Assembly: GCA_937873715.1 (NCBI GenBank)
Contig: CALMYJ010000031.1
Coordinates: 1-64,000, forward strand
Reading direction: 5' to 3'
Length of the DNA stretch: 64,000 nt
Source: an uncultured Chitinophagaceae bacterium
Lineage (GTDB): Bacteria > Bacteroidota > Bacteroidia > Chitinophagales > Chitinophagaceae
Under the pieces are notes generated by a model, which was not told the DNA's origin, made no database searches, and saw only the letters and a program-made list of their open reading frames with translations. Positions 1 to 8,575 of the stretch are shown here, one piece after another; positions within the stretch are counted from its first letter, which is position 1; every line of letters starts with the position of its first letter. Made by a program: the position numbers and the translations under genes.

Positions 1-13
1 ACAATTGCATAGG

Positions 14-46
14 GAGATGGCAGCAATAAAAGCTGTCATCTCTTTT
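14..46 (+). terminator. Rho-independent terminator before the small membrane gene
   Basis: A 10-bp stem (14-23 with 33-42, one G-T pair) closes a 9-base loop and is followed by TTTT. It probably ends the transcript of a gene lying left of the window. Confidence 0.7.
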
Positions 47-60
47 AAAAAACTACAAAC

Positions 61-309
61 ATGAAACAAATTATACAACCATGCAAGGCAGTAAAGCACT
101 GGCTCTTGCTGCTGGTATGCAGTATAGTACTGCCCGCCATAGGTTACAGCCAGCCCCCCGGCCCCGAAGATGGGGAAGTAGGGCCAGATGTGCCTTTTGA
201 CAGCAATATGAACCTGGTATTCCTGGTAATTGGTGTACTGTTTGCCACAGTAATTGTGTGGCAGGAACTGAAGCGCAGGCACAAGCTGCGGGGTACTGCG
301 GCAGAATAA
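61..309 (+). CDS. Small membrane-anchored protein, PID-CTERM-like
   Basis: This 82-residue protein has an N-terminal hydrophobic segment (about residues 13-28) ending in a signal-peptidase-like site near GYSQ, then a short Pro/Gly/Asp-rich stretch with the motif DVPFDSN, one membrane segment (about 51-68) and a basic tail (KRRHK). This layout resembles the short Bacteroidota proteins carrying a PID-CTERM sorting signal (Pro-rich, P-I/F-D, hydrophobic helix, basic end). That assignment rests on layout only. It is flanked by terminators at 14-46 and 330-369, so it seems to be its own transcription unit, although no promoter is visible in the short upstream gap. Function unknown. Confidence 0.6.
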   Translation: MKQIIQPCKAVKHWLLLLVCSIVLPAIGYSQPPGPEDGEVGPDVPFDSNMNLVFLVIGVLFATVIVWQELKRRHKLRGTAAE

Positions 310-329
310 TATAAAAAATAATACAGCAA

Positions 330-369
330 AAGCATGCATCCGGGTATAAACGGGTGCATGCTTTTTTTA
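330..369 (+). terminator. Rho-independent terminator after the small membrane gene
   Basis: An AAGCATGC-type stem (about 330-342 with 351-363) around an 8-base loop is followed by seven T residues. It separates the small gene from the ribosomal protein cluster. Confidence 0.8.
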
Positions 370-429
370 TACATAAAGCGGTTAGCTAAAATCGAATCAA
401 AGTTTTTTGTAAAAACTTTTTGTAAAAGC

Positions 430-460
430 TTTGTTGTTTCGGTGTCAGCCATTACCTTTG
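430..460 (+). promoter_or_regulatory. Promoter of the S10 ribosomal protein cluster
   Basis: TTTG at 430-433 and TACCTTTG at 453-460 are separated by 19 bases. This matches the Bacteroidota sigma-ABfr consensus (TTTG, 19-21 bases, TAnnTTTG). Transcription would start near 467, giving a leader of about 35 bases before rpsJ. Confidence 0.75.
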
Positions 461-501
461 CACTCCAATTTCAAAAAAGGGAATTTTAAAGTTCTTTAAA
501 T

Positions 502-807
502 ATGTCACAACGAATCAGAATTAAACTGCAGTCTTACGATCACAATCTGGTAGATAAATCAGCCGAAAAAATCGTAAAGACTGTACGCAGTACCGGCGCA
601 GTAGTAACAGGACCAATTCCTTTACCTACGCATAAAAAGATTTTTACAGTATTGCGTGCGCCTCACGTTAACAAAAAAGCCCGTGAGCAGTTTCAATTGT
701 GCACACACAAGCGTTTATTAGACATTTACACCAGCAGCAGCCGTACAGTGGATGCCCTGAGCAAACTGGACCTTCCAAGTGGTGTGGATGTTGAAATTAA
801 GGCCTGA
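502..807 (+). CDS. rpsJ: 30S ribosomal protein S10
   Basis: S10 is a 30S head protein that also acts as the antitermination factor NusE. The 101-residue product has the usual length and features: an N-terminal strand rich in Arg/Lys ([12 protein letters not shown]), the loop segment GPIPLPT and the C-terminal [12 protein letters not shown] region. It is the first gene of the ribosomal cluster, about 40 bases after the predicted promoter, and is followed by a 104-base spacer holding two GC-rich hairpins. The start ATG is the only one that gives a standard N-terminus. Identification is secure from family resemblance and gene order. Confidence 0.97.
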   Translation: MSQRIRIKLQSYDHNLVDKSAEKIVKTVRSTGAVVTGPIPLPTHKKIFTVLRAPHVNKKAREQFQLCTHKRLLDIYTSSSRTVDALSKLDLPSGVDVEIKA

Positions 808-813
808 TGAACC

Positions 814-889
814 TCCCGCCGTAGCGGGAAGGCAAAAGGACAGTTCTTAAAGTAAAATATTGAACATCTATCTCCGGCGGCTGCCGGAG
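814..889 (+). repeat. Two GC-rich hairpins between rpsJ and rplC
   Basis: Two perfect short hairpins lie in this spacer. The first (814-819 with 824-829) has loop CGTA; the second (872-878 with 883-889) has a 7-bp stem CTCCGGC/GCCGGAG. Neither has a T run, so they are not typical terminators. A similar element lies before rpsS at 3494-3509. They may be REP-like palindromes or sites for RNA processing or translational feedback. Confidence 0.5.
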
Positions 890-911
890 CGCTGGATATA
901 AACATCATACA

Positions 912-1529
912 ATGAAAAGTATTATTGGTAAGAAAATTGGTATGACCAGTATCTTTGATGCTGCCGGTAAGCAAACCGCAGTTACCATCATCGAAGCTGG
1001 GCCTTGTGTGGTTACACAAAAAAAGACCGTTGAAACCGACGGATATAATGCCCTCCAGATAGCATTTGGCGACAAAAAGGAAAAGCACTCCCTCAAGTCT
1101 GAAATCAATCATTTCGCCAAAGCCGAAACCTCTCCCAAAAAAATAGTTAAAGAAATACGCAATAGCGAACTCGACAAGAATGTTGGCGACACCATTACTG
1201 TAGACATTTTCTCCGAAGGGGATAAAGTGGAAGTAGTAGGTACCACAAAAGGTAAGGGCTTCCAGGGTGTGGTTAAGCGTCACGGCTTTTCTGGTGTGGG
1301 CGAAGCTACACACGGCCAGCACGACCGTCAAAGAGCACCCGGTTCTATCGGTAACTCTTCTGATGCATCAAGGGTATTTAAAGGTATGCGTATGGCGGGC
1401 CGCATGGGGCAGGACAGGGTAAAATTGAAAGGCCTGAAAGTGGTGAAAATTTTCCCCGAAAAGAATTACATCCTGGTGAGCGGTTCAGTTCCCGGGCATA
1501 ATGGTTCTATCGTTTACATTCAAAAGTAA
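912..1529 (+). CDS. rplC: 50S ribosomal protein L3
   Basis: L3 is an early-assembly 23S rRNA-binding protein whose long loop reaches toward the peptidyl transferase centre. The 205-residue product opens with the typical [12 protein letters not shown] and carries the conserved central segment [14 protein letters not shown] followed by [13 protein letters not shown], the methylated-Gln region of other L3 proteins. Length and position between rpsJ and rplD fit the S10 operon. The C-terminus ([12 protein letters not shown]) is standard. No anomalies were seen. Confidence 0.97.
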   Translation: MKSIIGKKIGMTSIFDAAGKQTAVTIIEAGPCVVTQKKTVETDGYNALQIAFGDKKEKHSLKSEINHFAKAETSPKKIVKEIRNSELDKNVGDTITVDIFSEGDKVEVVGTTKGKGFQGVVKRHGFSGVGEATHGQHDRQRAPGSIGNSSDASRVFKGMRMAGRMGQDRVKLKGLKVVKIFPEKNYILVSGSVPGHNGSIVYIQK

Positions 1530-1571
1530 GTATCGCATAGCTGCGGTTAACACAATAAATTAAGTACAATC

Positions 1572-2207
1572 ATGCAAGCAGATGTTTTAAATATACAGGG
1601 CGCTAAAACAGGAAGGACTGTAGAATTGCCGGAAGAAATATTTGGCGCCGAGCCTAATAGCCACGTGGTTTATCTTGCTGTTAAACAATACCTGGCAGCA
1701 CAACGCCAGGGTACACACAAAGTAAAAACCCGTGCTGAAGTAAAAGGTGCTTCCAGGAAATTGCATAAACAAAAAGGTACTGGTGGTTCACGTAAGGGTA
1801 ATATTCGTAATCCCTTGTATAAAGGTGGTGGTACCATCTTTGGCCCCAAACCCCACGGTTACGATTTTAAATTGAACCGTAAGGTGAAGGATTTGGCTAA
1901 AATTAGTGCCCTGAGCCAGAAAGCTAAAGATAACGCTATCGTGGTGCTGGAAGATGTAACCTTGGATGCACCTAAAACCAAAGCTTTTGCAGGTATTTTG
2001 AAAAACGTTCAGCTTGCCGGTAAAAAAGCATTGTTCGTGTTACCTGAAGATAATAGCAACGTTTACCTGAGCCTGCGTAATATTCCATCAGTTCACGGAA
2101 CAGTACTGAGCGATGTTAATACCTACGACATTGTTAATGCAAATGTGCTGGTATTTACTGAAAGTGTAGCAAAATTGCTGGGCGAAGAACAGGCTGCAGA
2201 AGCATAA
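1572..2207 (+). CDS. rplD: 50S ribosomal protein L4
   Basis: L4 binds 23S rRNA and lines the peptide exit tunnel; in some bacteria it also represses its own operon. The 211-residue product shows the basic tunnel loop (RAEVKGASRKLHKQKGTG, then GSRKGNIRNPLYKGGG) and the FGPKPHGYDFKLNRK segment characteristic of the family. It follows rplC by 42 bases and precedes rplW by 35 bases, as in other S10 clusters. The C-terminus is a short Ala/Glu-rich tail. Confidence 0.97.
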   Translation: MQADVLNIQGAKTGRTVELPEEIFGAEPNSHVVYLAVKQYLAAQRQGTHKVKTRAEVKGASRKLHKQKGTGGSRKGNIRNPLYKGGGTIFGPKPHGYDFKLNRKVKDLAKISALSQKAKDNAIVVLEDVTLDAPKTKAFAGILKNVQLAGKKALFVLPEDNSNVYLSLRNIPSVHGTVLSDVNTYDIVNANVLVFTESVAKLLGEEQAAEA

Positions 2208-2242
2208 ATTAATTAAAGCGCTAATCATTCAAACCGGGTGTT

Positions 2243-2542
2243 ATGAAATTGTCTGAAGTATTAATAAGGCCTATATTATCTGAAAAGATAAATAAGCAAA
2301 CTGAAAAGCAAAACCGCTATGGTTTTGTGGTAAACAGGAAGGCCAATAAACTGGAAATTAAAAAAGCTGTAGAAGAGTTTTACGGTGTACAGGTAAAAGA
2401 CGTGAATACGGCCGTAATGCCAGGTAAAGCCAAGTCGAGGTATACCAAAGCTGGTTTTATCAATGGCCGCAAGCCTGCTAAAAAGAAAGCAATTGTAACT
2501 GTAGCCGAAGGCGAATCAATTGATATTTACGGTACAGTGTAA
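2243..2542 (+). CDS. rplW: 50S ribosomal protein L23
   Basis: L23 sits at the tunnel exit and docks trigger factor and SRP. The 99-residue product begins with the typical LIRPILSEKI and contains VVNRKANKLEIKKAVEEFYGV and the basic segment RYTKAGFINGRKPAKKKAIV. The annotated stop is TAA at 2540-2542. The same frame stays open for 19 further codons after this stop (2543-2599, closed by TAA at 2600-2602) and encodes an Ala/Lys-rich peptide that looks like a ribosomal protein tail (see findings). The 99-residue length is normal for the family, so the protein is probably complete as given. Confidence 0.95.
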   Translation: MKLSEVLIRPILSEKINKQTEKQNRYGFVVNRKANKLEIKKAVEEFYGVQVKDVNTAVMPGKAKSRYTKAGFINGRKPAKKKAIVTVAEGESIDIYGTV

Positions 2543-2634
2543 GTGCCGGCAAAAAAAGTAAAGGCTGCAGCAGCCGCAAATGCTGAAACAGAATTTAAAT
2601 AACTATCTAAAATTTACCCGTAGGGGATTGAGTT

Positions 2635-3474
2635 ATGGCACTAAGAAAATTTAAACCAACAACAGCAGGTACCCGTTGGAGAATAGGTAACGCTTATGCA
2701 GAAGTTACCACCAATGTACCTGAAAAAACATTGGTAGAAAGGAAGAAAAAAACTGCCGGCCGTAATGTGCAAGGTCGCCGCAGCATGCGCTATATGGGAG
2801 GTGGAAATAAAAACATGTACCGCATTGTAGATTTTAAACGGGATAAAAAAGATATTCCTGCAACTGTAAAATCTATCGAGTACGATCCAAACCGTACCGC
2901 TTTCATCGCCCTGCTGAATTATGCTGATGGCGAAAAGCGTTACATCATTGCCCCCAATGGCCTGCAGGTAGGCGCTACCGTATTAAGTGGTGATGCTGTT
3001 GCTCCTGAATTGGGTAATGCACTACAACTAAAAAATATGCCCCTGGGTACTATGGTGCACAATATTGAAATGCAGCCAGGCCAGGGTGGTAAGCTGGTAC
3101 GTAGTGCCGGAGCCAGCGCCCAGCTTTCTAACAAAGAAGATAAATATGGCGTACTTAAAATGCCCAGTGGAGAATTGAGGAAAGTATTAATCAACTGTTA
3201 CGCAACTGTAGGGGTGGTAAGCAATAGCGATCACAACCTGGAAAGCATGGGTAAAGCAGGTCGCAACAGGTGGAAAGGTATCAGGCCACGTAACAGGGCT
3301 GTAGCCATGAACCCCGTTGATCACCCTATGGGTGGTGGTGAAGGTAAAGCTTCAGGTGGTCACCCACGCAGCCGTACCGGTAAATACGCCAAAGGTGAAG
3401 TTACCCGTACACGTGGTAAAGGTTCTGACAAACTGATTATTCAGCGCAGGAACGGAAAAAAATTATCTAAGTAA
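2635..3474 (+). CDS. rplB: 50S ribosomal protein L2
   Basis: L2 is needed for subunit association and peptidyl transferase assembly. The 279-residue product has an N-terminal segment [15 protein letters not shown], the OB-fold and SH3-like domains, and near the C-terminus the conserved [18 protein letters not shown], which holds the histidine important for peptidyl transfer. The end, [11 protein letters not shown], is typical of bacterial L2. The start is set by the family N-terminus. It lies between rplW and rpsS as expected. Confidence 0.97.
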   Translation: MALRKFKPTTAGTRWRIGNAYAEVTTNVPEKTLVERKKKTAGRNVQGRRSMRYMGGGNKNMYRIVDFKRDKKDIPATVKSIEYDPNRTAFIALLNYADGEKRYIIAPNGLQVGATVLSGDAVAPELGNALQLKNMPLGTMVHNIEMQPGQGGKLVRSAGASAQLSNKEDKYGVLKMPSGELRKVLINCYATVGVVSNSDHNLESMGKAGRNRWKGIRPRNRAVAMNPVDHPMGGGEGKASGGHPRSRTGKYAKGEVTRTRGKGSDKLIIQRRNGKKLSK

Positions 3475-3493
3475 TCAACACTGTTAAAATATC

Positions 3494-3509
3494 TCCGCCT
3501 GGCGGCGGA
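3494..3509 (+). repeat. GC-rich hairpin before rpsS
   Basis: A perfect 6-bp stem TCCGCC/GGCGGA with a 4-base loop lies in the rplB-rpsS spacer, without a T run. It resembles the hairpins at 814-889. Confidence 0.45.
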
Positions 3510-3536
3510 TGAGAATCAACAAAAGCAATATACAAT

Positions 3537-3809
3537 ATGCCACGTTCAATTAAAAAAGGTCCTTATATCGATGCCAGCCTGGAAGGTAAAGTACTTGGTA
3601 TCAATGAAGGTAAAGTGAAGAAAGGAGTGATTAAAACATGGAGCCGCCGCTCTACCATTACCCCGGATTTTGTAGGTCATACCCTGGCCGTACATAATGG
3701 TAATAAATTTATCCCGGTGTATGTAACAGAGTTTATGGTAGGCCATAAATTGGGTGAATTTGCACCAACAAGAAATTTTAAAGGACACTCAAGTAAGAAA
3801 ATAGGTTAA
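3537..3809 (+). CDS. rpsS: 30S ribosomal protein S19
   Basis: S19 lies in the 30S head next to S13 and contacts the A-site region and the intersubunit bridge. The 90-residue product starts with the family signature [11 protein letters not shown] and includes [18 protein letters not shown], the loop [14 protein letters not shown], and the C-terminal [14 protein letters not shown]. The length is standard. The gene is placed between rplB and rplV as in nearly all S10 operons. Confidence 0.97.
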   Translation: MPRSIKKGPYIDASLEGKVLGINEGKVKKGVIKTWSRRSTITPDFVGHTLAVHNGNKFIPVYVTEFMVGHKLGEFAPTRNFKGHSSKKIG

Positions 3810-3877
3810 TAAAAAAGTTACGTGTTATGGGGTATAATATTCAATAACCCGAAATACGGAACCTGAAACTAAATAAC

Positions 3878-4222
3878 ATGGAAGCAGTAGCAAAACTTAG
3901 AAATTATCCAACATCACCACGCAAGATGCGTTTGCTGGCTGATTTGATACGTGGTATGGAAGTTGAAAAAGCACTTGGTGTATTGCAATTTAGTACCAAG
4001 CACCCGGCTGTTCCGCTGTATAAGCTTTTAAAAAGTGCCATCAACAACTGGGAACAGAAAAACGAAGGTGTAAAAGTGGAAGAAGCACAGTTAGTGGTAA
4101 AAACCGTAATGGTAGATGGCGGCAGGGTAATTAAGCGTATGCGTCCGGCTCCACAGGGTCGTGGTTACAAAATCCGCAAACGCAGCAATCATGTTACTAT
4201 CGCTGTAGATAGCAAAAATTAA
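3878..4222 (+). CDS. rplV: 50S ribosomal protein L22
   Basis: L22 contacts all domains of 23S rRNA and forms the exit-tunnel constriction with L4. The 114-residue product has the N-terminal motif [18 protein letters not shown] and the long tunnel hairpin with the conserved [15 protein letters not shown]; macrolide-resistance changes in other bacteria map to this loop. Its position between rpsS and rpsC is canonical. Confidence 0.96.
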   Translation: MEAVAKLRNYPTSPRKMRLLADLIRGMEVEKALGVLQFSTKHPAVPLYKLLKSAINNWEQKNEGVKVEEAQLVVKTVMVDGGRVIKRMRPAPQGRGYKIRKRSNHVTIAVDSKN

Positions 4223-4327
4223 GTACTACGCCAGGTTAGCCTAATAGCAACCGGCAGATGATAAAACAAAATTTTAAAAGAATGTGGTAAAGCACAAAGC
4301 CAATTACCACATCAGCAAACTAAAAAT

Positions 4328-5122
4328 ATGGGTCAAAAAGCAAATCCTGTAGGTCTTAGGTTAGGTATCATCCGCGGATGGGACAGTAACTGGTATGCCA
4401 GTAAAAAAGACTTTGGCAGCAAGTTGATTGAAGACAATAAAATCAGGAATTACCTGAATGCTCGTATCAACAAAGGAGGAATCTCTAAAATTGTAATTGA
4501 GCGTACACTGAACAAACTCATTGTTACCATTCACACTTCAAAGCCAGGTATCATCATTGGTAAAGGCGGCGGTGAAGTAGACAGGATTAAAGAAGAGTTG
4601 AAAAAGCTTACCGGTAAAGATGATGTACAAATCAACATTCTCGAAATACGCAGGCCCGAACTGGATGCTCAAATTGTAGCCGATACCATTGCACGCCAAA
4701 TTGAAGGCCGTATTAACTATAAGCGTGCCGTAAAAATGTCTATTGCTTCTGCACTCCGTATGGGCGCCGAAGGTATTAAGGTACGTTGCGGTGGTCGTTT
4801 GGGTGGTGCAGAAATTGCCCGTAGCGAAGAAATTAAACAAGGCCGTACGCCACTGCATACCCTGCGTATGGATATCGATTATGCCAGCGTATTTGCCCAA
4901 ACAGTATATGGTAAAATTGGTATTAAAGTTTGGATTTGTAAAGGTGAGGTGTTAGCAAAAAGAGATTTAAATCCAAACATATTGGCCGGTGGCGGTAAAG
5001 AAGGCGGCGACAGGTTTGAAGGCCGTGGCGAAAGAAGAGAAAGAGGTGGAGATGACAGGCGTGGCGGTGAAAGAAGAGGCGGCGGTGGCGACAGGAGCCG
5101 TGGTGGTGGAAGAAGGAACTAA
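4328..5122 (+). CDS. rpsC: 30S ribosomal protein S3 with an Arg/Gly-rich C-terminal tail
   Basis: S3 forms part of the mRNA entry channel and has helicase-related contacts with S4 and S5. The N-terminus [19 protein letters not shown], the KH domain with [12 protein letters not shown] (about residues 76-87) and the C-terminal S3 domain ([18 protein letters not shown]) are all present. At 264 residues it is longer than the usual 210-240 because of a tail from about residue 222 that is almost entirely Gly, Arg, Asp and Glu, with many RGG- and RR-like repeats. The tail is in frame, and translation ends at TAA 5120-5122. It may bind rRNA or mRNA at the entry channel (inference). Confidence 0.96.
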   Translation: MGQKANPVGLRLGIIRGWDSNWYASKKDFGSKLIEDNKIRNYLNARINKGGISKIVIERTLNKLIVTIHTSKPGIIIGKGGGEVDRIKEELKKLTGKDDVQINILEIRRPELDAQIVADTIARQIEGRINYKRAVKMSIASALRMGAEGIKVRCGGRLGGAEIARSEEIKQGRTPLHTLRMDIDYASVFAQTVYGKIGIKVWICKGEVLAKRDLNPNILAGGGKEGGDRFEGRGERRERGGDDRRGGERRGGGGDRSRGGGRRN

Positions 5123-5236
5123 TACAACTGTGATGTGCAGTTTGCAACAACGCAAATCAGCCATCAAAAAAATAGATACGTGTACGAAGTGTAATTGTCA
5201 CCTCTGCACATTAGCACATTAGCAAATTGATTTAAA

Positions 5237-5656
5237 ATGTTACAACCAAAAAGATCAAAGCACAGGAAAGCGCAGAAAGGCCGTATAAGGGAAGTGGCAA
5301 AAAGAGGAACAGCAATTTCATTCGGTTCGTTCGGTTTAAAAGCGCTTGAACCTATCTGGCTTACCAACAGGCAAATTGAAAGTGCCCGTCAGGCCATGAC
5401 CCGTCACATGAAAAGGGAAGGTAACGTATGGATAAGGGTATTCCCGGATAAACCAATTACCAAAAAGCCACTGGAAGTAAGGATGGGTAAAGGTAAAGGT
5501 AACCCCGAATACTGGGCTGCTGTGGTAGAACCAGGCCGCATACTGTTTGAAGCTGATGGCGTTCCCTTACAGGTAGCAAAAGAAGCTTTCGAACTGGCTG
5601 CACAAAAATTACCTATCGCTACAAAATTTGTAGTAAGAAGGGATTTTGTAGCCTGA
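5237..5656 (+). CDS. rplP: 50S ribosomal protein L16
   Basis: L16 organises the A-site tRNA region of the 50S subunit. The 139-residue product begins with [14 protein letters not shown], typical of the family, and includes [19 protein letters not shown], the [19 protein letters not shown] segment and the conserved [12 protein letters not shown] loop. Length and position (after rpsC, before rpmC) are standard. The 114-base spacer upstream contains two tandem copies of GCACATTA (5206-5221). Confidence 0.97.
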   Translation: MLQPKRSKHRKAQKGRIREVAKRGTAISFGSFGLKALEPIWLTNRQIESARQAMTRHMKREGNVWIRVFPDKPITKKPLEVRMGKGKGNPEYWAAVVEPGRILFEADGVPLQVAKEAFELAAQKLPIATKFVVRRDFVA

Positions 5657-5729
5657 TAACAGCACAACAGTTATGGGTTAAATACCCAATTAAATTTTGA
5701 GGAATTAAGAAAATTTCAAACTGAAGATA

Positions 5730-5939
5730 ATGTCAAAGAAATTAGATTTTTTAAACAGCGTAAAGGGCCTCGATGTTGCCGGACTGAAAGCAAAGATTGC
5801 TGAAGATGAATTACGCCTGAAAAAATTATCTTTTGCCCATAGTGTAACGCCACTGGAAAATCCTGTGAGTGTTCGTTTGTTGCGCAGGGATATTGCCCGT
5901 TTAAAAACCATTTTAAAAAGTAAAGAAACCGCTTTATAA
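5730..5939 (+). CDS. rpmC: 50S ribosomal protein L29
   Basis: L29 is a small two-helix protein near the tunnel exit that contacts L23. The 69-residue product has the expected coiled pair of helices (LKAKIAEDELRLKKLSFAHSV and LLRRDIARLKTILKSKE), including the RRDIARLKT motif shared by the family. It lies 73 bases after rplP and 22 bases before rpsQ. Confidence 0.94.
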   Translation: MSKKLDFLNSVKGLDVAGLKAKIAEDELRLKKLSFAHSVTPLENPVSVRLLRRDIARLKTILKSKETAL

Positions 5940-5961
5940 TAAGCTTTAAATTTTTGCAACA

Positions 5962-6234
5962 ATGAGCGAAGCTGCAGCAATAACAAGAAACTTACGTAAA
6001 ACAAGGATAGGCGTTGTATCCAGCAATAAAATGGATAAAACCATCACCGTTAATGTGGAAAGGAAGGTAAAGCACCCCCTGTATGGTAAGTTCGTAAAGA
6101 AAACCACCAAGTTTCATGCACACGATGAAAAAAATGAGTGCAGCATTGGTGATACAGTAAAAATTATGGAAACCAGGCCCATGAGCAAAACAAAGCGCTG
6201 GAGGCTGGTAGAGGTAGTTGAAAAAGTGAAGTAA
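5962..6234 (+). CDS. rpsQ: 30S ribosomal protein S17
   Basis: S17 is a primary 16S rRNA-binding protein with an OB fold. The 90-residue product contains the family core: [19 protein letters not shown], then [20 protein letters not shown], and C-terminal [19 protein letters not shown]. An 80-base AT-rich spacer with an inverted repeat follows (6260-6268 with 6277-6285). Confidence 0.96.
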   Translation: MSEAAAITRNLRKTRIGVVSSNKMDKTITVNVERKVKHPLYGKFVKKTTKFHAHDEKNECSIGDTVKIMETRPMSKTKRWRLVEVVEKVK

Positions 6235-6250
6235 CTCAATTATAAATGCT

Positions 6251-6308
6251 GAATGCTAAATGTTGAATTGTTTTTCATTCAACATTCAACATTCAAAATT
6301 CAAAATAA
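6251..6308 (+). repeat. TTCAACA-word repeats and hairpin between rpsQ and rplN
   Basis: ATGTTGAAT (6260-6268) pairs perfectly with ATTCAACAT (6277-6285) across an 8-base loop. The right arm continues as near-tandem copies of ATTCAAC/ATTCAAA up to about 6308. A related word, GAATGTTGAATT, recurs in the rpmD-rplO spacer at about 10444. The spacer is non-coding. Confidence 0.6.
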
Positions 6309-6314
6309 GAAAAG

Positions 6315-6683
6315 ATGATTCAGCAAGAAAGCAGATTAAACGTAGCAGACAACAGCGGAGCAAAAGAAGTGCTGTGTATCCGTGTACTGGGTAACTCCGG
6401 CCAGGATTATGCAAAAATTGGCGATAAAATTGTTGTAACCGTTAAAGACGCCATGCCCGCCGGTGGTATCAAAAAAGGCACTGTAAGCAAGGCTGTAATT
6501 GTACGCACTACCAATAAACTGCGTCGTAAAGACGGTTCTTATATCCGCTTTGATGACAATGCAGTGGTATTGCTGAACAATTCCGACGAGCCCAGGGGTA
6601 CCCGTATCTTCGGGCCTGTAGCCAGGGAACTGAGGGATAAAGGGTATATGAAAATAATTTCACTGGCGCCAGAAGTGCTTTAA
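6315..6683 (+). CDS. rplN: 50S ribosomal protein L14
   Basis: L14 forms intersubunit bridges with 16S rRNA and binds L19. The 122-residue product begins with [19 protein letters not shown] and contains [33 protein letters not shown] and the C-terminal [19 protein letters not shown], all diagnostic for L14. Length is exactly that usual for the family. The following spacer holds tandem TTGCAAA words (6716-6729). Confidence 0.97.
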   Translation: MIQQESRLNVADNSGAKEVLCIRVLGNSGQDYAKIGDKIVVTVKDAMPAGGIKKGTVSKAVIVRTTNKLRRKDGSYIRFDDNAVVLLNNSDEPRGTRIFGPVARELRDKGYMKIISLAPEVL

Positions 6684-6741
6684 TTAAAAACTAAATGAAT
6701 TTGCAGATAGCCTATTTGCAAATTGCAAATTGAATAATACA

Positions 6742-7080
6742 ATGAGTACAAGATTTAAACCCAAGTTTAACATTAAAAAAGGCGACACTGTAGTGGTGAT
6801 TGCAGGTGATGATAAAGACCTGAAAAAACCACGTAAAGTGAAAGAGGTAATTATTGAAAAAGCCCGTGTGCTGGTGGAAGGGGTGAATATCGTTACCAAA
6901 CACACTAAGCCCACATCGCAAAACACTAAGGGTGGCATAGTGAAAGTAGAAGCGCCAATCGCCATTTCAAATGTTATGCTCTGGGATGCCAAAGCCGGTG
7001 CACCCGCTAAAATAAAACGTAGCCGTGAAAATGGTAAATTAGTTAGAATCTCAAAAAAATCAGGGGAGGTAATTAAATAA
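6742..7080 (+). CDS. rplX: 50S ribosomal protein L24
   Basis: L24 starts 50S assembly by binding the 5' domain of 23S rRNA. I place the start at ATG 6742 ([15 protein letters not shown]); a TTG four codons upstream in the same frame (6730) lies inside the TTGCAAA repeat and is unlikely to be used. The 112-residue product has the KOW motif ([22 protein letters not shown]) and the [12 protein letters not shown] and [17 protein letters not shown] segments. Its stop codon overlaps the rplE ATG by one base (TAATG at 7078-7082), so the two are probably translationally coupled. Confidence 0.95.
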   Translation: MSTRFKPKFNIKKGDTVVVIAGDDKDLKKPRKVKEVIIEKARVLVEGVNIVTKHTKPTSQNTKGGIVKVEAPIAISNVMLWDAKAGAPAKIKRSRENGKLVRISKKSGEVIK

Positions 7081-7646
7081 TGTCAACAACAACTTATACT
7101 CCAAGATTAGCAACCAAGTACTCCAAAGAAGTAGTACCAGCGTTGATGAAAAAATTTGGTTATAAAACCATTATGCAAGCGCCTAAGCTTACTAAAATAT
7201 GTCTTAACCGTGGCGTAAATGGTGCAGTAGCCGATAAAAAACTGGTGGATATTGCCGTAGAAGAACTTTCTACCATCACCGGTCAGAAAGCTGTGCCTAC
7301 CATGAGTAAAAAAGATATCTCCAACTTCAAACTGCGTAAAAACATGCCAATCGGTGCAAGGGTTACGCTGCGTGGGGTTAAGATGTACGAATTCCTCGAC
7401 AGGTTTGTATCTGTATCACTGCCACGTGTACGTGACTTTAAAGGGGTAAACGATAAATCATTCGATGGCCGTGGCAACTATACACTGGGTATCACCGAGC
7501 AAATCATTTTCCCAGAAATTGATATTGACAAAGTGAATAAAATCACTGGTATGGATATCACATTCGTTACCACTGCACAAACCAACGAAGAAGCATACGA
7601 ACTGCTGAAAGAGTTGGGTATGCCTTTCAAAAACATTAAAAAGTAA
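7080..7646 (+). CDS. rplE: 50S ribosomal protein L5
   Basis: L5 binds 5S rRNA and forms a bridge to S13 in the 30S head. The 188-residue product has the N-terminal helix ([20 protein letters not shown]), [11 protein letters not shown], the GARVTLRG and [19 protein letters not shown] segments and the C-terminal [20 protein letters not shown]. It is translationally coupled to rplX by a one-base overlap. Length is close to the common 179-187. Confidence 0.97.
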   Translation: MSTTTYTPRLATKYSKEVVPALMKKFGYKTIMQAPKLTKICLNRGVNGAVADKKLVDIAVEELSTITGQKAVPTMSKKDISNFKLRKNMPIGARVTLRGVKMYEFLDRFVSVSLPRVRDFKGVNDKSFDGRGNYTLGITEQIIFPEIDIDKVNKITGMDITFVTTAQTNEEAYELLKELGMPFKNIKK

Positions 7647-7689
7647 TCCTTCTTATTTCAACATTTAAGTAAGGAAAAATTAAAAAAAT

Positions 7690-7959
7690 ATGGCAAAAAA
7701 ATCAGTTGAAGCCAGGCAAAGAAAGCGTGAAGCATTAAGTGCTAAGTATGCAGAAAAAAGGGCTGCTCTTAAAGCTGCCGGCGATTACCAGGCGCTTGAC
7801 CTGCTGCCTAAAAATGCTAGCCCGGTACGCTTACGCAACCGCTGCCAGCTCACCGGGCGTCCAAGAGGCTACATGCGCCACTTCGGTATATCCAGGAACC
7901 AGTTCCGTGATATGGCTTCGCAGGGTAAAATACCAGGCGTAACTAAAGCAAGCTGGTAA
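7690..7959 (+). CDS. rpsN: 30S ribosomal protein S14, zinc-free type
   Basis: S14 assembles late into the 30S head near S3 and S10. The 89-residue product is the longer form without the CxxC pairs of zinc-binding S14 (only one Cys, in [11 protein letters not shown]). It has the family C-terminus [19 protein letters not shown] followed by [11 protein letters not shown] spacer of about 110 bases with repeated AGTATC words follows. Confidence 0.96.
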   Translation: MAKKSVEARQRKREALSAKYAEKRAALKAAGDYQALDLLPKNASPVRLRNRCQLTGRPRGYMRHFGISRNQFRDMASQGKIPGVTKASW

Positions 7960-7990
7960 ACGAAAACCTGGTGTACAGATACAGCTTATT

Positions 7991-8024
7991 AGTATCAAAC
8001 CACCAGTATCAAGTATCCAGTATT
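7991..8024 (+). repeat. AGTATC-word repeats before rpsH
   Basis: AGTATC occurs at 7991, 8005 and 8012 and as AGTATT at 8019, in the non-coding rpsN-rpsH spacer. It is one of several spacers of this cluster made of short repeated words. Confidence 0.5.
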
Positions 8025-8073
8025 AAGGATATCGCATTGAAATACATTATCAAAAAATTAATCAGAAATAACA

Positions 8074-8472
8074 ATGGTAACTGATCCTATAGCAGATTTT
8101 CTTACAAGAATTCGTAATGCACAGATGGCTAACCACCGTATTGTGGAAATACCTGCCTCTAACTTAAAAAAACGCATTACTGAAATATTGTACGATAAAG
8201 GATACATCCTTAAGTACAAATTTGAAGAAGATAAAAAGCAGGGTTTAATCAAAATCGCTTTGAAGTACGACCCTTCTACCAAACTGCCTGTAATACAAAG
8301 CCTGGAAAGGGTTAGTCGCCCCGGCCTTCGTACCTACGCTAAGCCCGCCGATTTTAAAAGGGTGAAAAACGGTTTAGGTATCTCTATCGTTTCTACCTCA
8401 AAGGGCGTGATGACTGATAAAGAAGCTAAAGCCAATAATGTAGGCGGTGAGGTGCTTTGCAATATCTATTAA
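8074..8472 (+). CDS. rpsH: 30S ribosomal protein S8
   Basis: S8 is a primary 16S rRNA binder of the central domain and in E. coli the translational repressor of the spc operon. The 132-residue product starts with VTDPIADFLTRIRNAQ and ends with the conserved GISIVSTSKGVMTDKEAK plus GGEVLCNIY. Intermediate motifs (IPASNLKKRITEIL, RPGLRTYAK) are present. It lies in the expected place between rpsN and rplF. Confidence 0.97.
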   Translation: MVTDPIADFLTRIRNAQMANHRIVEIPASNLKKRITEILYDKGYILKYKFEEDKKQGLIKIALKYDPSTKLPVIQSLERVSRPGLRTYAKPADFKRVKNGLGISIVSTSKGVMTDKEAKANNVGGEVLCNIY

Positions 8473-8575
8473 TCATTTCCCGAAAGGGGATAATCATATA
8501 CCTGCTTTGAAAATTAAGCCTTAACCGGGGCTGAACACGAAACAGGATTTTTTAAAACAATAAACACAATCGGTT

